A model generated the notes under the pieces. The model did not search any database. It was not told the DNA's origin and was given only the letters and a program-made list of their open reading frames with translations. Positions 46,427 to 55,087 of a stretch of DNA of 64,000 bases are shown in pieces. The stretch comes from Planotetraspora silvatica (GTDB lineage Bacteria; Actinomycetota; Actinomycetes; Streptosporangiales; Streptosporangiaceae). Numbering within the stretch: position 1 is the stretch's first letter; each line of letters opens with the position of its first letter. The stretch lies in assembly GCF_016863315.1 (NCBI RefSeq), contig NZ_BOOQ01000019.1:62001-126000 (forward strand), given 5' to 3'. Both the position numbers and the translations under genes were made by a program.

Positions 46427-47497
46427 ATGCCACCACCTATGTCCGTGCCCGCTTGGGTCTGGGCCGCGGCCCTGGCCGGTCTGCTCGCACTCATCCTGCT
46501 CGACCTCGTCGTGGTCGACCGGAAACCTCACAAGATCAGCGTGGCCGAGGCGGCGAAGTGGGTCGCGTTCTACATCGGCTGCGCCGTGGCCTTCGGAATC
46601 GGCGTATGGATCTTCGGGGGAAGCGACCAGGCGGCCGGCTTCGCCACCGGATACATCACCGAGTATTCGCTGAGCGTCGACAACCTCTTCATCTTCATGA
46701 TCATCATGACGAACTTCGCGGTGCCCGAGATCCATCAGCACCGGGTGCTGCTCATCGGGATCATGATGGCGCTGGTCATGCGGGGCGTCTTCATCGGCGT
46801 GGGCGCGCAGGCAGTCCAGAACTTCAGCTGGATCTTCTGGATCTTCGGCGGAATCCTCATCTACACCGCCTGGAAGTTCGCCTCCGACAAACAGGAGTCC
46901 GAGGAGTACGACCCCAATGGGGGCCTCGTACGCCTGGTCCGCAAACTGTTCCCGGTGACGGACGACTACCACGGGTCACGGCTGACGATCAAACGGGACG
47001 GCCGGCGCTGGGTGACCCCGATGTTCATCGTCATCGTCGCCATCGGCGGGGCGGACCTCGTCTTCGCCGTCGACTCCATCCCGGCCATCTTCGGCATCAC
47101 CCAGGACGCGTTCCTGGTCTTCGCGGCCAACGCGTTCGCCCTGATGGGGCTCAGGCAGCTCTACTTCCTGCTCGGCGGACTGGTGGAGAAGCTCGTCTAC
47201 CTCTCCCACGGCCTGGCGGTCATCCTCGGCTTCATCGGCGTCAAGCTGGTGATGCACGCCCTGCACGAGAACGAGTTGCCGTTCATCAACGGCGGCGAGC
47301 ACGTCACCTGGGTGCCGGAGATCAACAACTGGGTCTCCCTCGGCGTCATCGTGTCGGTCCTCGGCGTCACCACGCTGGCCAGCATCCTCAAGACCCGGCG
47401 GGACGGGCAGCGAGACGGGCAGGGAGGCGGCGACGGGACGTCCGCCGTCGAGGCCGAGCCGCCCGCGCCGGAAGTGGCCGGCAACGCACCGCACTGA
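46427..47497 (+). CDS. TerC-family integral membrane protein (probable Mn2+ exporter)
   Basis: A 356-residue membrane protein with about nine segments and the TerC signatures TEYSLSVDNLFIF and GGADLVFAVDSIPAIFGITQ, whose acidic residues are thought to bind metal. TerC/Alx proteins export manganese, often loading exoenzymes. The C-terminus has a hydrophilic tail of about 40 residues (Arg, Gly and Pro/Glu-rich). Behind the leader riboswitch it should be made when cytoplasmic Mn2+ rises. ATG 7 bases after GGAGG. Confidence 0.92.
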   Translation: MPPPMSVPAWVWAAALAGLLALILLDLVVVDRKPHKISVAEAAKWVAFYIGCAVAFGIGVWIFGGSDQAAGFATGYITEYSLSVDNLFIFMIIMTNFAVPEIHQHRVLLIGIMMALVMRGVFIGVGAQAVQNFSWIFWIFGGILIYTAWKFASDKQESEEYDPNGGLVRLVRKLFPVTDDYHGSRLTIKRDGRRWVTPMFIVIVAIGGADLVFAVDSIPAIFGITQDAFLVFAANAFALMGLRQLYFLLGGLVEKLVYLSHGLAVILGFIGVKLVMHALHENELPFINGGEHVTWVPEINNWVSLGVIVSVLGVTTLASILKTRRDGQRDGQGGGDGTSAVEAEPPAPEVAGNAPH

Positions 47498-47512
47498 CGG
47501 GCGGGACTCTCC

Positions 47513-47559
47513 CGGTCTCCGCCCGGCGCGGGCGCATCGTCCGCGCCGGCCGGAGACCG
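47513..47559. terminator. Bidirectional terminator between terC and a response regulator gene
   Basis: CGGTCTCC-gc-CCGGCGCGG (47513-47531) pairs with CCGCGCCGG-cc-GGAGACCG (47541-47559) around a 9-base loop, giving 17 pairs with one internal 2x2 mismatch. It lies between convergent genes. Confidence 0.8.
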
Positions 47560-47571
47560 ATGGGCGGCCGG

Positions 47572-48216
47572 TCAGCTGCCGAGATAGCGGAGGACGGCGA
47601 GCACGCGCAGGCTGTACCCCGAGGTGTGCGACAGCTCGAGCTTGTCGAAGATCGCACTGATGTGCTTTTCGACCGCGCTCTGGGAGACGTGGAGGAGCTC
47701 GGCGATCGAGGCGTTCGTGTAACCCTGCGCCATCGCGTCGAGCACCTCCCTTTCACGCGGCGTCAGGTGACTGAGCGGATCGGTGTGGGTCGTCCTGGCG
47801 AGGAGCTGCCGCACCACCTCCGGGTCGAAGGCCGCGCCTCCCGCCCCGACCCGTTCCAGCGCGTCCATGAACTCGCCGACCTGGGCGACCCGGTCCTTCA
47901 GCAGATATCCCACTCCGGCGGTGTCCGCGGTGATCAGCTCCGTGGCGTAGCGCTTCTCGACGTACTGGGAGAGCACCAGGACGGCGATGCCCGGCCGGCG
48001 GCGGCGGATCTCCAGCGCGGCCCGCAGGCCCTCGTCGGTGTGCGTGGGCGGCATACGGATGTCCACGACCACCAGGTCGGGGCGGTGCGCGTCGACGGCG
48101 TCGAGCAGCGCCTGCCCGTCACCGACCGCGGCGACGACCTCGTGCCCCTCCTCGACGAGCAGCCGGATCAGTCCTTCACGGAGCAACGTCGAATCCTCAG
48201 CGAGAATCAGTCGCAT
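47572..48216 (-). CDS. LuxR/NarL-family response regulator
   Basis: A 214-residue regulator: receiver with the acidic pair in LILAEDSTLL, phosphoacceptor Asp in VVVDIRMPP, Ser in VLVLSQY and Lys in YLLKDRV. A LuxR helix-turn-helix follows from about 150 (LTPREREVLDAMAQGYTNAS). It is last in a DedA-kinase-regulator operon and its start overlaps the kinase gene by ten bases. Confidence 0.9.
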   Translation of the reverse strand: MRLILAEDSTLLREGLIRLLVEEGHEVVAAVGDGQALLDAVDAHRPDLVVVDIRMPPTHTDEGLRAALEIRRRRPGIAVLVLSQYVEKRYATELITADTAGVGYLLKDRVAQVGEFMDALERVGAGGAAFDPEVVRQLLARTTHTDPLSHLTPREREVLDAMAQGYTNASIAELLHVSQSAVEKHISAIFDKLELSHTSGYSLRVLAVLRYLGS

Positions 48217-49379
48217 GGGAACTCCGCGGTGATGATCGTCGGGCCGCTCAGGGGGCTGTCCACGGCGAAGCGCCCGTCGAGGGCGGCGACTCTGCGCGCC
48301 AGACCGGACAGTCCGCCGCCCGACGGATCGGCACCGCCGGATCCGTCGTCGCTCACCCGCACGACGATCATTCCGCCCTCCTCCTTGATCTCTACGACGA
48401 CCTCCCCTGCCCCCGAATGCTTGGCCGCGTTGGCGACGGCCTCCCGTACGACGAAGTAGGCGGCGGTCTCGACCGTGCCCGCGGGACGCCGGGCCAGGCC
48501 GTACCGGACGGTGACCGGGACACCGGCTCGTCCCGCGACGGCCGAGAGCGCGTCGTGCAGGCCGAGGGAGTCGAGTCCGCTCGGGTAGATCCGCCAGGCC
48601 ACGTCGCGCAACTCGTTCAGCGCCTCCTGGGCCTCCTGCTGGGCCTGGCGGAGGAGATCCTCCAGATGTTCCTGCGAGCGTCCCCTCCGGGCCCGGCCGA
48701 TCAGCAGGGCCAGGGCCACGAGCCGCTGCTGGACCCCGTCGTGGAGGTCCCGTTCGATCCGGCGCCGCTCCTGGTCGACCACGGTCACGATGCCCGCCCG
48801 GCTCTCCGCCAGTTCGGCGACGCGCCGTTCCAGCGCCTCGGTGGAACTCGGGCCGAGGAAACGCCGGGCGATCCCCAGTTCCAGGGCCGCGACCCCGACG
48901 ATCCCCATGATGTCGAGGAAGAGCATGACCACCCCGGCGACCGCGAGATAGGCCACGATCCAGGGGGTGGGCGGGATGCCGTCCGGGCTCTCTCCCCGCG
49001 CCCACCCGGCCACGAACGACACCCCGGTGGCGGCGCCGAGGCCCAGCAGGAACAGCACCAGGCCGCCCAGCACGCCGACGAGCCATCGGACGGCGAGGTA
49101 GGCGATCGCCCGGCCTCCGCGGTGTGCGGAGACGACCTGGCCGCCGAACAGGCCCAGCCGCCGGACCTCCAGTTCGGCCAGCCCGCCGGCGGCGAGGAGA
49201 ACCAGTCGCGCCGACGCCGGCCCCGGCCGCCGATGGACGCGCGACACGAGCAGGATGGGCCCGGCCACGAGGAGGAAGACGATTTCGACCGCGGCGGTCA
49301 GCGTCCCCAGGACGAGCGCCGCCAGCACCCGCCCCGCCCGTGCCGCCCGCGTGATCAGACGTTCCCGCCGCTCAGGCAT
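48207..49379 (-). CDS. Two-component sensor histidine kinase (HisKA_3)
   Basis: About 390 residues. The N-terminal sensor region has four membrane helices (near 15-40, 90-120 and 130-165) with almost no outside loop, so it may sense an event within the membrane. HisKA_3 has the phospho-His in RRRIERDLHDGVQQRL and the ATPase motifs NAAKHSGAG and SDDGSGGADP. The ATG at 49379 follows CGGAG; a GTG at 49403 is an alternative. Co-transcribed after dedA. Confidence 0.87.
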   Translation of the reverse strand: MPERRERLITRAARAGRVLAALVLGTLTAAVEIVFLLVAGPILLVSRVHRRPGPASARLVLLAAGGLAELEVRRLGLFGGQVVSAHRGGRAIAYLAVRWLVGVLGGLVLFLLGLGAATGVSFVAGWARGESPDGIPPTPWIVAYLAVAGVVMLFLDIMGIVGVAALELGIARRFLGPSSTEALERRVAELAESRAGIVTVVDQERRRIERDLHDGVQQRLVALALLIGRARRGRSQEHLEDLLRQAQQEAQEALNELRDVAWRIYPSGLDSLGLHDALSAVAGRAGVPVTVRYGLARRPAGTVETAAYFVVREAVANAAKHSGAGEVVVEIKEEGGMIVVRVSDDGSGGADPSGGGLSGLARRVAALDGRFAVDSPLSGPTIITAEFPCD

Positions 49380-49406
49380 GGACGGCTCCGCGGCTCGCAC
49401 CACGCG

Positions 49407-50045
49407 TCACCGGGCGTGTCTGCCCGCGCCGTGGCGCTCGCGCAGCCGGACGGCGACGAAACCGGCCACGGCCACGACCACCGCCACCACGACGACCTTG
49501 GACAGGATCCCCACGTACTGCTCCACCAGAGGCCAGCTCTCCCCGAGCAGATATCCCGCCATCACGAAGATCGTATTCCAGATGAGACTCCCGGAGAGGG
49601 TGAGGGCGAGGAAGGTGCCCATCGGCATGCGCTCCACGCCCGCGGGAACCGAGATGAGGCTGCGGAACAGCGGGATCATCCGCCCGAGGAACACCGTCTT
49701 CGCACCATGCCGGCCGAACCATGCCTCCGCCTTCTCGATGTCGGCGACCTTGACCAGGGGCAGCCTCGCCGCGATCGCCACCGTACGCTCCCGCCCGAGC
49801 AGCGCGCCGACCCAGTAGAGCGCGAGCGCCCCGATCACCGATCCCAGGGTCGTCCAGCACAGAGCGGCGACGAGACTCATGTCGCCCCTGCTCGCGGTGA
49901 AGCCCGCCAGGGGCAGGATCACCTCGCTCGGCAGTGGCGGGAAGAGATTCTCCAGAGCGATCGCCAGGCCCGCTCCCGGCGCCCCGAACCCCTCCATCAG
50001 TCCGATCGCCCACCCGGTGATTCCGTCAAGATCAGCTGCGTTCAT
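49407..50045 (-). CDS. DedA-family membrane protein (VTT domain)
   Basis: A 212-residue protein of the DedA/SNARE-associated family with the motif ENLFPPLPSEVILPLAGF and the later FLGRMIPLFRSLISVPAGV, which carries the conserved Arg residues. DedA proteins are needed for envelope integrity, and some flip undecaprenyl phosphate or phospholipids. Being first in an operon with a membrane-sensing kinase and its regulator points to an envelope-homeostasis circuit; this is inference. Confidence 0.9.
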   Translation of the reverse strand: MNAADLDGITGWAIGLMEGFGAPGAGLAIALENLFPPLPSEVILPLAGFTASRGDMSLVAALCWTTLGSVIGALALYWVGALLGRERTVAIAARLPLVKVADIEKAEAWFGRHGAKTVFLGRMIPLFRSLISVPAGVERMPMGTFLALTLSGSLIWNTIFVMAGYLLGESWPLVEQYVGILSKVVVVAVVVAVAGFVAVRLRERHGAGRHAR

Positions 50046-50173
50046 GAGACGAACCTACGAAGCGGCGGGTGCGGGGGCCATGTGGCCGGCCGCCGGGCCC
50101 CGGATGGATCACCGGAGTCCGGGGGGTGGGGAAAACCGCACCATGAAGACAGGACGGACGTCCCGCGCAATCG

Positions 50174-50214
50174 ATGTAAAGAAAACTAGACATCATGTCC
50201 GGGTTGCTTTACAT
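50174..50214 (+). promoter_or_regulatory. Operator repeats of the XRE-regulated membrane protein operon
   Basis: ATGTAAAG (50174-50181), AAAA and CTAGACAT (50186-50193) make an imperfect 20-bp palindrome with six of eight bases paired. A perfect partner of the left arm, CTTTACAT, recurs at 50207-50214, eight bases before the ATG. It is the probable binding site of the XRE protein of the same operon. Confidence 0.6.
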
Positions 50215-50221
50215 TCAAGCC

Positions 50222-50650
50222 ATGGCATTCGAAGAGAAACGCGCGTGGATCATGGTGGTGGTCACGATCGTCGCGTACGCGACCTACCTCGCCGTCGTCC
50301 TGGGGCGGGCGGGCGACATCCCGCTCGCCGAGGTTCCGTACGCGGGGGCGCTGCTGTGGACCGTCGGCGGCGCGGTCGTGGCGTCGATCGTGCTCCACAT
50401 CGTGGTCGCGATCGCCTCGCCCGAAGAGGCCGACCAGAAGGACCAGCGCGACCGGGAGATCAACCGGTTCGGCGAACACATCGGCCAGTCGTTCGTCGTC
50501 ATCGGCGGCGTGGCGGCGCTCGCCATGGCGATGGCCGAGCTCGACTACTTCTGGATCGCCAACGTGATCTATCTGATGTTCGTCCTGTCGTCGCTCCTCG
50601 GATCGACGGCCAAGATCTTCGCCTACCGCGGGGGCTTCCAGACGTGGTGA
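50222..50650 (+). CDS. Small membrane protein of unknown function (XRE-linked)
   Basis: A 142-residue protein with four predicted membrane segments (about 10-30, 44-65, 92-112 and 117-137) and a charged cytoplasmic loop (EEADQKDQRDREINRFGEH). Proteins of this size and layout often precede a small YgzD-like XRE regulator. The biochemical role is unknown. The ATG at 50222 is used; the frame is open for 27 more bases, but these overlap the operator. Confidence 0.75.
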   Translation: MAFEEKRAWIMVVVTIVAYATYLAVVLGRAGDIPLAEVPYAGALLWTVGGAVVASIVLHIVVAIASPEEADQKDQRDREINRFGEHIGQSFVVIGGVAALAMAMAELDYFWIANVIYLMFVLSSLLGSTAKIFAYRGGFQTW

Positions 50651-50877
50651 AGCCGACCCGGGTCACCAACACGATCCGGTCCCTGCGATTCGCGGACGGC
50701 GAGATGACACAGGCGGAACTGGCCCGTCGCATCGGCGTGACCCGCCAGACCGTCATCGCCATCGAACAGGGCCGCTACTCCCCCTCTCTGGAGATGGCCT
50801 TCCAGATCGCCCGGGTGTTCGGCGTTCCGCTCGACGAGGTGTTCCAGTACGGCGACAGCGAAGGAGAAACGCCATGA
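50647..50877 (+). CDS. Small XRE-family regulator (YgzD type)
   Basis: A 76-residue protein that is essentially one helix-turn-helix domain: IRSLRFADGEMTQAELARRI followed by GVTRQTVIAIEQGRYSPSLE and FGVPLDEVFQY. Regulators of this type repress the membrane protein gene in front of them. GTG start overlapping the upstream stop (GTGA), and its own stop overlaps the dehydrogenase ATG, so three products are coupled. Confidence 0.9.
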   Translation: MKPTRVTNTIRSLRFADGEMTQAELARRIGVTRQTVIAIEQGRYSPSLEMAFQIARVFGVPLDEVFQYGDSEGETP

Positions 50878-51842
50878 AGGCGATCGCGCACGACAGGTAC
50901 GGCCCGCCCGGCGTCCTGCGACTCGATGACGTCGACATGCCGGAGCCGGGGGACGACGAGGTGCTCGTCCGCGTCCACGCGGCCGGCGTCGATCCGGGCG
51001 TCTGGCACCTCACGACGGGCCTGCCGTACGCCGTCCGCCTCGGCTACGGGCTCCGTGCGCCCAGGACCCGTGTCCGGGGCATGGACATGGCGGGGCGGGT
51101 CGAGAGGGCCGGGAGGAACGTGACCCGGTTCAAGCCGGGTGACCAGGTGTTCGGCTCCTGCGACGGCGCCTTCGCCGAGTACGCGTGCGCCCGGCAGGAC
51201 AGGCTCGCGCCGAAACCGGCGAACCTCACCTTCGAGCAGGCGGCGGCCGTCCCCGTCTCCGGGTGCACGGCCCTCCAGAGTCTTCGCGACAAGGGAGAGG
51301 TGCGGCCGGGACAGAGGGTCCTGATCATCGGCGCGGCGGGAGGCGTGGGGACGTTCGCGGTGCAACTGGCCAAGGCGTTCGGAGCGCACGTCACCGGCGT
51401 GTGCAGCACGACGAAGACGGAACTGGTCCGGTCGATCGGCGCGGACGACGTCGTCGACTACACGCGCGACGACTTCGCGGACGCGGGGCACCGCTACGAC
51501 CTCATCCTCGACACCGCGGGCCTTCGCTCGTTGTCGCACCTCCGACGTGCCCTCACCCCCCGGGGGACCCTCGTCATCGTCGGAGGCGAAGGGAAAGGAC
51601 GTTGGCTCGGCGGCACGGATCGCATGCTGAGGGCGCTCCTGCTGGCGCCGTTCATCGGCCAGCGGCTGCGCGGGCTGTTCTCCACCCAGCGTCAGGACGA
51701 CCTGCGGCTCCTGGCCGAGCTCATCGAGGCCGGCGAGGTCACGCCGGTCATCGACAGGACGTACGCGCTGGAGGAGGTCCCCGAGGCCGTCCGGCATGTG
51801 GCGGAGGGCCGGGCCCGCGGCAAGGTCGTCGTCACCGTGTGA
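50874..51842 (+). CDS. NAD(P)-dependent quinone oxidoreductase-like alcohol dehydrogenase
   Basis: A 322-residue medium-chain reductase with GroES-like N-terminal domain (GDDEVLVRVHAAGVDPGVWH) and cofactor-binding LIIGAAGGVGTFAVQLAKAFGA. No zinc Cys are apparent, so it is of the quinone oxidoreductase/reticulon-4-interacting type. It is third in the membrane protein-XRE-dehydrogenase operon; the substrate is unknown. Confidence 0.9.
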   Translation: MKAIAHDRYGPPGVLRLDDVDMPEPGDDEVLVRVHAAGVDPGVWHLTTGLPYAVRLGYGLRAPRTRVRGMDMAGRVERAGRNVTRFKPGDQVFGSCDGAFAEYACARQDRLAPKPANLTFEQAAAVPVSGCTALQSLRDKGEVRPGQRVLIIGAAGGVGTFAVQLAKAFGAHVTGVCSTTKTELVRSIGADDVVDYTRDDFADAGHRYDLILDTAGLRSLSHLRRALTPRGTLVIVGGEGKGRWLGGTDRMLRALLLAPFIGQRLRGLFSTQRQDDLRLLAELIEAGEVTPVIDRTYALEEVPEAVRHVAEGRARGKVVVTV

Positions 51843-51854
51843 GACCCGCGCACG

Positions 51855-52445
51855 TCAGGAACCCTTCGGGCGGGCCCGCACGTGCAGCCGCTCCCCCTGC
51901 GGGCCGAACAGCATGAGGACCTCGACCGGCCGGGATCCGGCGTTGGCGAACGCGTGCGGCACGCGGGTGTCGAACTCGGCGACCTCCCCGGCGGCGAGGA
52001 CGAGGTCGTGTTCGCCGAGGACCAAGCGCAGCCGGCCGGAGAGCACATAGAGCCACTCGTAGCCTTCGTGGACCTTCTGCTCCAGATCTCCGCACTCCGC
52101 GCCTCCCCCGGGGATGATCGCCTTGTAGGCGAGGAGCCCGCCGGACTGACGGGTCAGCGGCACGAAGGTTCTGCCGTTCCGGGTGAAGGGACGCATGTGG
52201 ACGCGGGGGTCGCCGGTCGCCGGCGCGCCGACCAGTTCGTCCAATTGCACGCCGTAAGCCTTCGCCAGAGGCAACAGCAGTTCCAGAGTCGGTTTGCGCT
52301 GCCCGGACTCCAGTCGGGACAGCGTGCTGAGCGAGATGCCGGTCGTCTCGCTCAGCTGGGCCAACGTGGTGTCCCTCTCCCGGCGGAGGGCGCGCAGTCG
52401 CGGGCCCACCGCCGTCAGCACGCTCGCGAGGTCGTCTTCTTCCAT
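51855..52445 (-). CDS. XRE-family regulator with C-terminal cupin domain
   Basis: A 196-residue protein: helix-turn-helix in the first 75 residues (LAQLSETTGISLSTLSRLES, then GQRKPTLELLLPLAKAYGV) and a single cupin sensor domain (about 110-185; HEGYEWLYVLSGRLRLVLGE). ATG with AGAGGG upstream. It is divergent from a methyltransferase gene with a perfect palindrome between them and presumably represses both. Confidence 0.9.
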   Translation of the reverse strand: MEEDDLASVLTAVGPRLRALRRERDTTLAQLSETTGISLSTLSRLESGQRKPTLELLLPLAKAYGVQLDELVGAPATGDPRVHMRPFTRNGRTFVPLTRQSGGLLAYKAIIPGGGAECGDLEQKVHEGYEWLYVLSGRLRLVLGEHDLVLAAGEVAEFDTRVPHAFANAGSRPVEVLMLFGPQGERLHVRARPKGS

Positions 52446-52453
52446 CCCTCTAT

Positions 52454-52468
52454 TTGCCGGTCCGGCAA
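52454..52468. promoter_or_regulatory. Perfect 15-bp palindrome, probable operator of the XRE-cupin regulator
   Basis: TTGCCGG-T-CCGGCAA, 8 bases upstream of the regulator ATG and about 75 before the methyltransferase ATG. Confidence 0.65.
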
Positions 52469-52542
52469 GCAGGTTTGTCAACTTCCGCCGTCCAGGTGGA
52501 GCATTCGTGGTCTCAACAGAACGCACGGGAGGACGGACACCG

Positions 52543-53175
52543 ATGACCGAGGACACCATGTCGGATGAGGAGTTCTGGGACGCCCGCTACGGGCACGACG
52601 AGCAGGTCTGGAGCGGGAACCCCAATGTCATCCTGGTCCGCGAAGTCACCGATCTCGAGCCGGGCAGGGCACTGGACCTGGGATGCGGCGAGGGAGCCGA
52701 CGCGATCTGGCTCGCCCGGCGAGGGTGGCACGTGACCGCCACCGACATATCCCGCGTCGTCCTCAGCCGCGCCGCCCGGCACGCGGAGTCCGCGGGCGTC
52801 GCCGACCTCGTCGACTGGCAGCACCACGATCTCGGCGCGTCCTTCCCCGCCGGCGAGTTCGATCTCGTCTCCGCCCATTTCCTGCACTCGCTCGGGGACA
52901 TGCCGCGGGAGCGGATCCTGCGGACCGCGGCCGCGGCCGTCGCACCCGGCGGCGTGCTGCTGGTCGTCGGCCATTCGGGACCTCCCCCCTGGGATCACGA
53001 GCATGCCCACGTGGTGCTGCCGTCGCCGGAGGAGGTCCTCGAAGCCCTCCGTCTCCCGGACGGGCAGTGGGAGGTCCTGCTCTGCGAGGAACACGAGCGG
53101 TTCCAGACCGCCCCCGACGGAAGCCCCGCCACGCGGACGGACAACGTCGTCAAGGTCCGCCGCCTGCGCGAATGA
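52543..53175 (+). CDS. Class I SAM-dependent methyltransferase
   Basis: A 210-residue methyltransferase with an N-terminal FWDARYGHDEQVWSGNPN, motif I ALDLGCGEGADAIWLARRGW (about 45-64), TATDIS (motif II) and HDLGASFPAGEFDLVSAHF. This pattern matches the TehB/thiopurine-like group acting on small toxic molecules. The ATG follows GGGAGGA. It is divergent from, and probably repressed by, the XRE-cupin protein, which could sense the substrate. Confidence 0.9.
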   Translation: MTEDTMSDEEFWDARYGHDEQVWSGNPNVILVREVTDLEPGRALDLGCGEGADAIWLARRGWHVTATDISRVVLSRAARHAESAGVADLVDWQHHDLGASFPAGEFDLVSAHFLHSLGDMPRERILRTAAAAVAPGGVLLVVGHSGPPPWDHEHAHVVLPSPEEVLEALRLPDGQWEVLLCEEHERFQTAPDGSPATRTDNVVKVRRLRE

Positions 53176-53239
53176 CCTCGATGCCGGACGCCCGCGTATT
53201 CTCCATGTCGCCAAACCTGACCGTCCTGGAGCGTGTCGC

Positions 53240-54217
53240 GTGACGATCCCCCATCTCTCGGTGTCCCTGGGCTACTGGCAGGACCGCCCTCCGGAGGAGG
53301 CGCTGCTCACCGCCGAGACCGCCGACCGGCTCGGGTACGGCGAGCTGTGGATCGGCGAGATGGCCACGTACGACGCGTTCGCCCTGGCCGTCCGGATCGC
53401 CGGCGTCACCGGGGCGATCGCGCTGACCCTCGGCCCGCTGCCCGTCTCCGTGCGCGACCCGATGACCATCGCCCGCGGGGCGGCCTCGGTCGCCGGCCTC
53501 ACCGGCAGGCGGATCGGCGTCGCCATCGGCACCTCCAGCGACGTCGTCGTCGCCGGCTGGCACGGCCGCGACCGGCGACGGGCGGGCACGGCCCTGCGGG
53601 AGTCGGCGGTCGCGCTGCGGCAGTTGCTCGACGGGCACAAGACCACGTTCGAGGGCGAGGTGGTGCGGACCCGCGGTTATCACCTGCGGCTGCCCGCGCC
53701 CGAGTCCGAGCTCACCGTCGCGGCGTTCGGACCGGCGGCGGTGCGCACCGCCGCCCTCCACGCCGACCGGATGGTGCTGAACCTCATCACCCCGCGTTCC
53801 GCCGCGGTCCTCGTCGAGCGGATGCGGGACGAGGCCGAGCAGGCGGACCGTGCCGCGCCGAGGGTGGCCGCCTGGGTGACCGCGGCCGTCGACCCGTCCG
53901 AGGCGGCGCTGGAGCAGATCCGCCGGGCCGTCGTCGGCTATCTCGCCGCCCCCGGATACGGCGAGATGTTCGGCGAGGCCGGCTTCGAGGATCTGGTGCG
54001 ATTCGCCAGGACCCGGCCGCACCCGCGTGACCTGCTCGCCGAGATCCCGGATGAGCTGGTCGCGGCGGTCGGACTCGTCGGGGACGGCGACGCCGTACGT
54101 GCCCGCCTCGAGGAGTACGCGGCCGCCGGCGTCGACGAGGTCGCGCTCGTCCCCGTCAGCGTCCCCGACGATCCCCGCGGCGGCAGGACCCTGACGGCGC
54201 TGCGCGCCCTGACCTGA
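53240..54217 (+). CDS. LLM-class F420-dependent oxidoreductase
   Basis: A 325-residue luciferase-like TIM-barrel protein beginning HLSVSLGYWQDRPPEEALL with ELWIGEMATYDAF and the cofactor loop VAIGTSSDVVVAGWHGR. The family uses F420 or flavin to oxidise or reduce small molecules. GTG start at 53240; another GTG is 7 bases earlier but out of frame. It ends 10 bases from a convergent membrane-protein gene. Confidence 0.87.
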   Translation: MTIPHLSVSLGYWQDRPPEEALLTAETADRLGYGELWIGEMATYDAFALAVRIAGVTGAIALTLGPLPVSVRDPMTIARGAASVAGLTGRRIGVAIGTSSDVVVAGWHGRDRRRAGTALRESAVALRQLLDGHKTTFEGEVVRTRGYHLRLPAPESELTVAAFGPAAVRTAALHADRMVLNLITPRSAAVLVERMRDEAEQADRAAPRVAAWVTAAVDPSEAALEQIRRAVVGYLAAPGYGEMFGEAGFEDLVRFARTRPHPRDLLAEIPDELVAAVGLVGDGDAVRARLEEYAAAGVDEVALVPVSVPDDPRGGRTLTALRALT

Positions 54218-54227
54218 CCGGCCGCTC

Positions 54228-54956
54228 CTACTCGCGCTCACGCAGGTGCGGCTGGCCGGACAGGTGCCGGCCCCGCCCGAAGGTGCTGCCGAGCAGGACA
54301 TATCCAAGCGCGTACGGTGCGGCACCGATGATCTCGAAGAGCGATGTGATCATTGAATGCGGCCCGAAGCCGAACAGCGCCGCAGTGCCACCGAGCGCGT
54401 ACACCACGCCACCGAATCCCAGCAGCAGACCGGTCCACCGCTGGCCGTACCGGTTGAGCAGAAGGGCGAGCAGCACGTACCCCAGAGGAAAGAGGACATT
54501 CGCCGCCAGCACGATGATGCTGCCCTCGATGTCGAGATCCGCGGACGTGTGCACGATGTCGGGCGCGTACTTGGCCGCCACCGGGTTGTGGCCGCCGTCG
54601 AAGATGATGAGACCGAACCAGAACATGGTCCCGGCAAGAGCGGTGTACAGCGCCGCGAGTCCTCGCGGACCGAACCCGCGCATGCCCAGAGCCAGCACAC
54701 CGGCCAGGCAGGTCGCCTGCACCAGCAGGCTGATCGCTTCCATGGAATGGGTGAACGCGTACCACTCGGCGTGCGCCGCAATGGCGTGCCCGTCGCGCGC
54801 CGGGTGCAGTATGACGGTGAGCAGGAACAGCGGCCCCCCGATCATCGCGGTTATCTTCACCATCATCCGTACATGCCGAGTGTCGTCTTCGGCATCGCCT
54901 TGACGAAGGCGGCCGCGAGGCGTCACGGCACCTTGCGCCGAGTGGTGGACAGTCAT
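54228..54956 (-). CDS. Hypothetical multi-pass membrane protein
   Basis: A 242-residue protein with seven hydrophobic segments beginning near residue 35 (ITAMIGGPLFLLTVILHP) and a basic C-terminus. There are conserved-looking polar residues inside the membrane region (HAEWYAFTHSMEA, FDGGHNPVAAKYAPD). I cannot assign a family. The start at 54956 follows AGGAGAA. It lies 131 bases downstream of the MFS exporter on the same strand and could be transcribed with it. Confidence 0.75.
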   Translation of the reverse strand: MTVHHSAQGAVTPRGRLRQGDAEDDTRHVRMMVKITAMIGGPLFLLTVILHPARDGHAIAAHAEWYAFTHSMEAISLLVQATCLAGVLALGMRGFGPRGLAALYTALAGTMFWFGLIIFDGGHNPVAAKYAPDIVHTSADLDIEGSIIVLAANVLFPLGYVLLALLLNRYGQRWTGLLLGFGGVVYALGGTAALFGFGPHSMITSLFEIIGAAPYALGYVLLGSTFGRGRHLSGQPHLRERE

Positions 54957-55087
54957 CGTTGTTCTCCTCATCTGCTGGTTCAGACCGATGTGCCGTCGAT
55001 TCGCCTGCGTGCAGGTGGGCTCTGTGTTCGGGCACGCGACTCATGGGCGTGGGTGTCAGGTATGCGGTGCGCAGTTGACGCGTGGCA

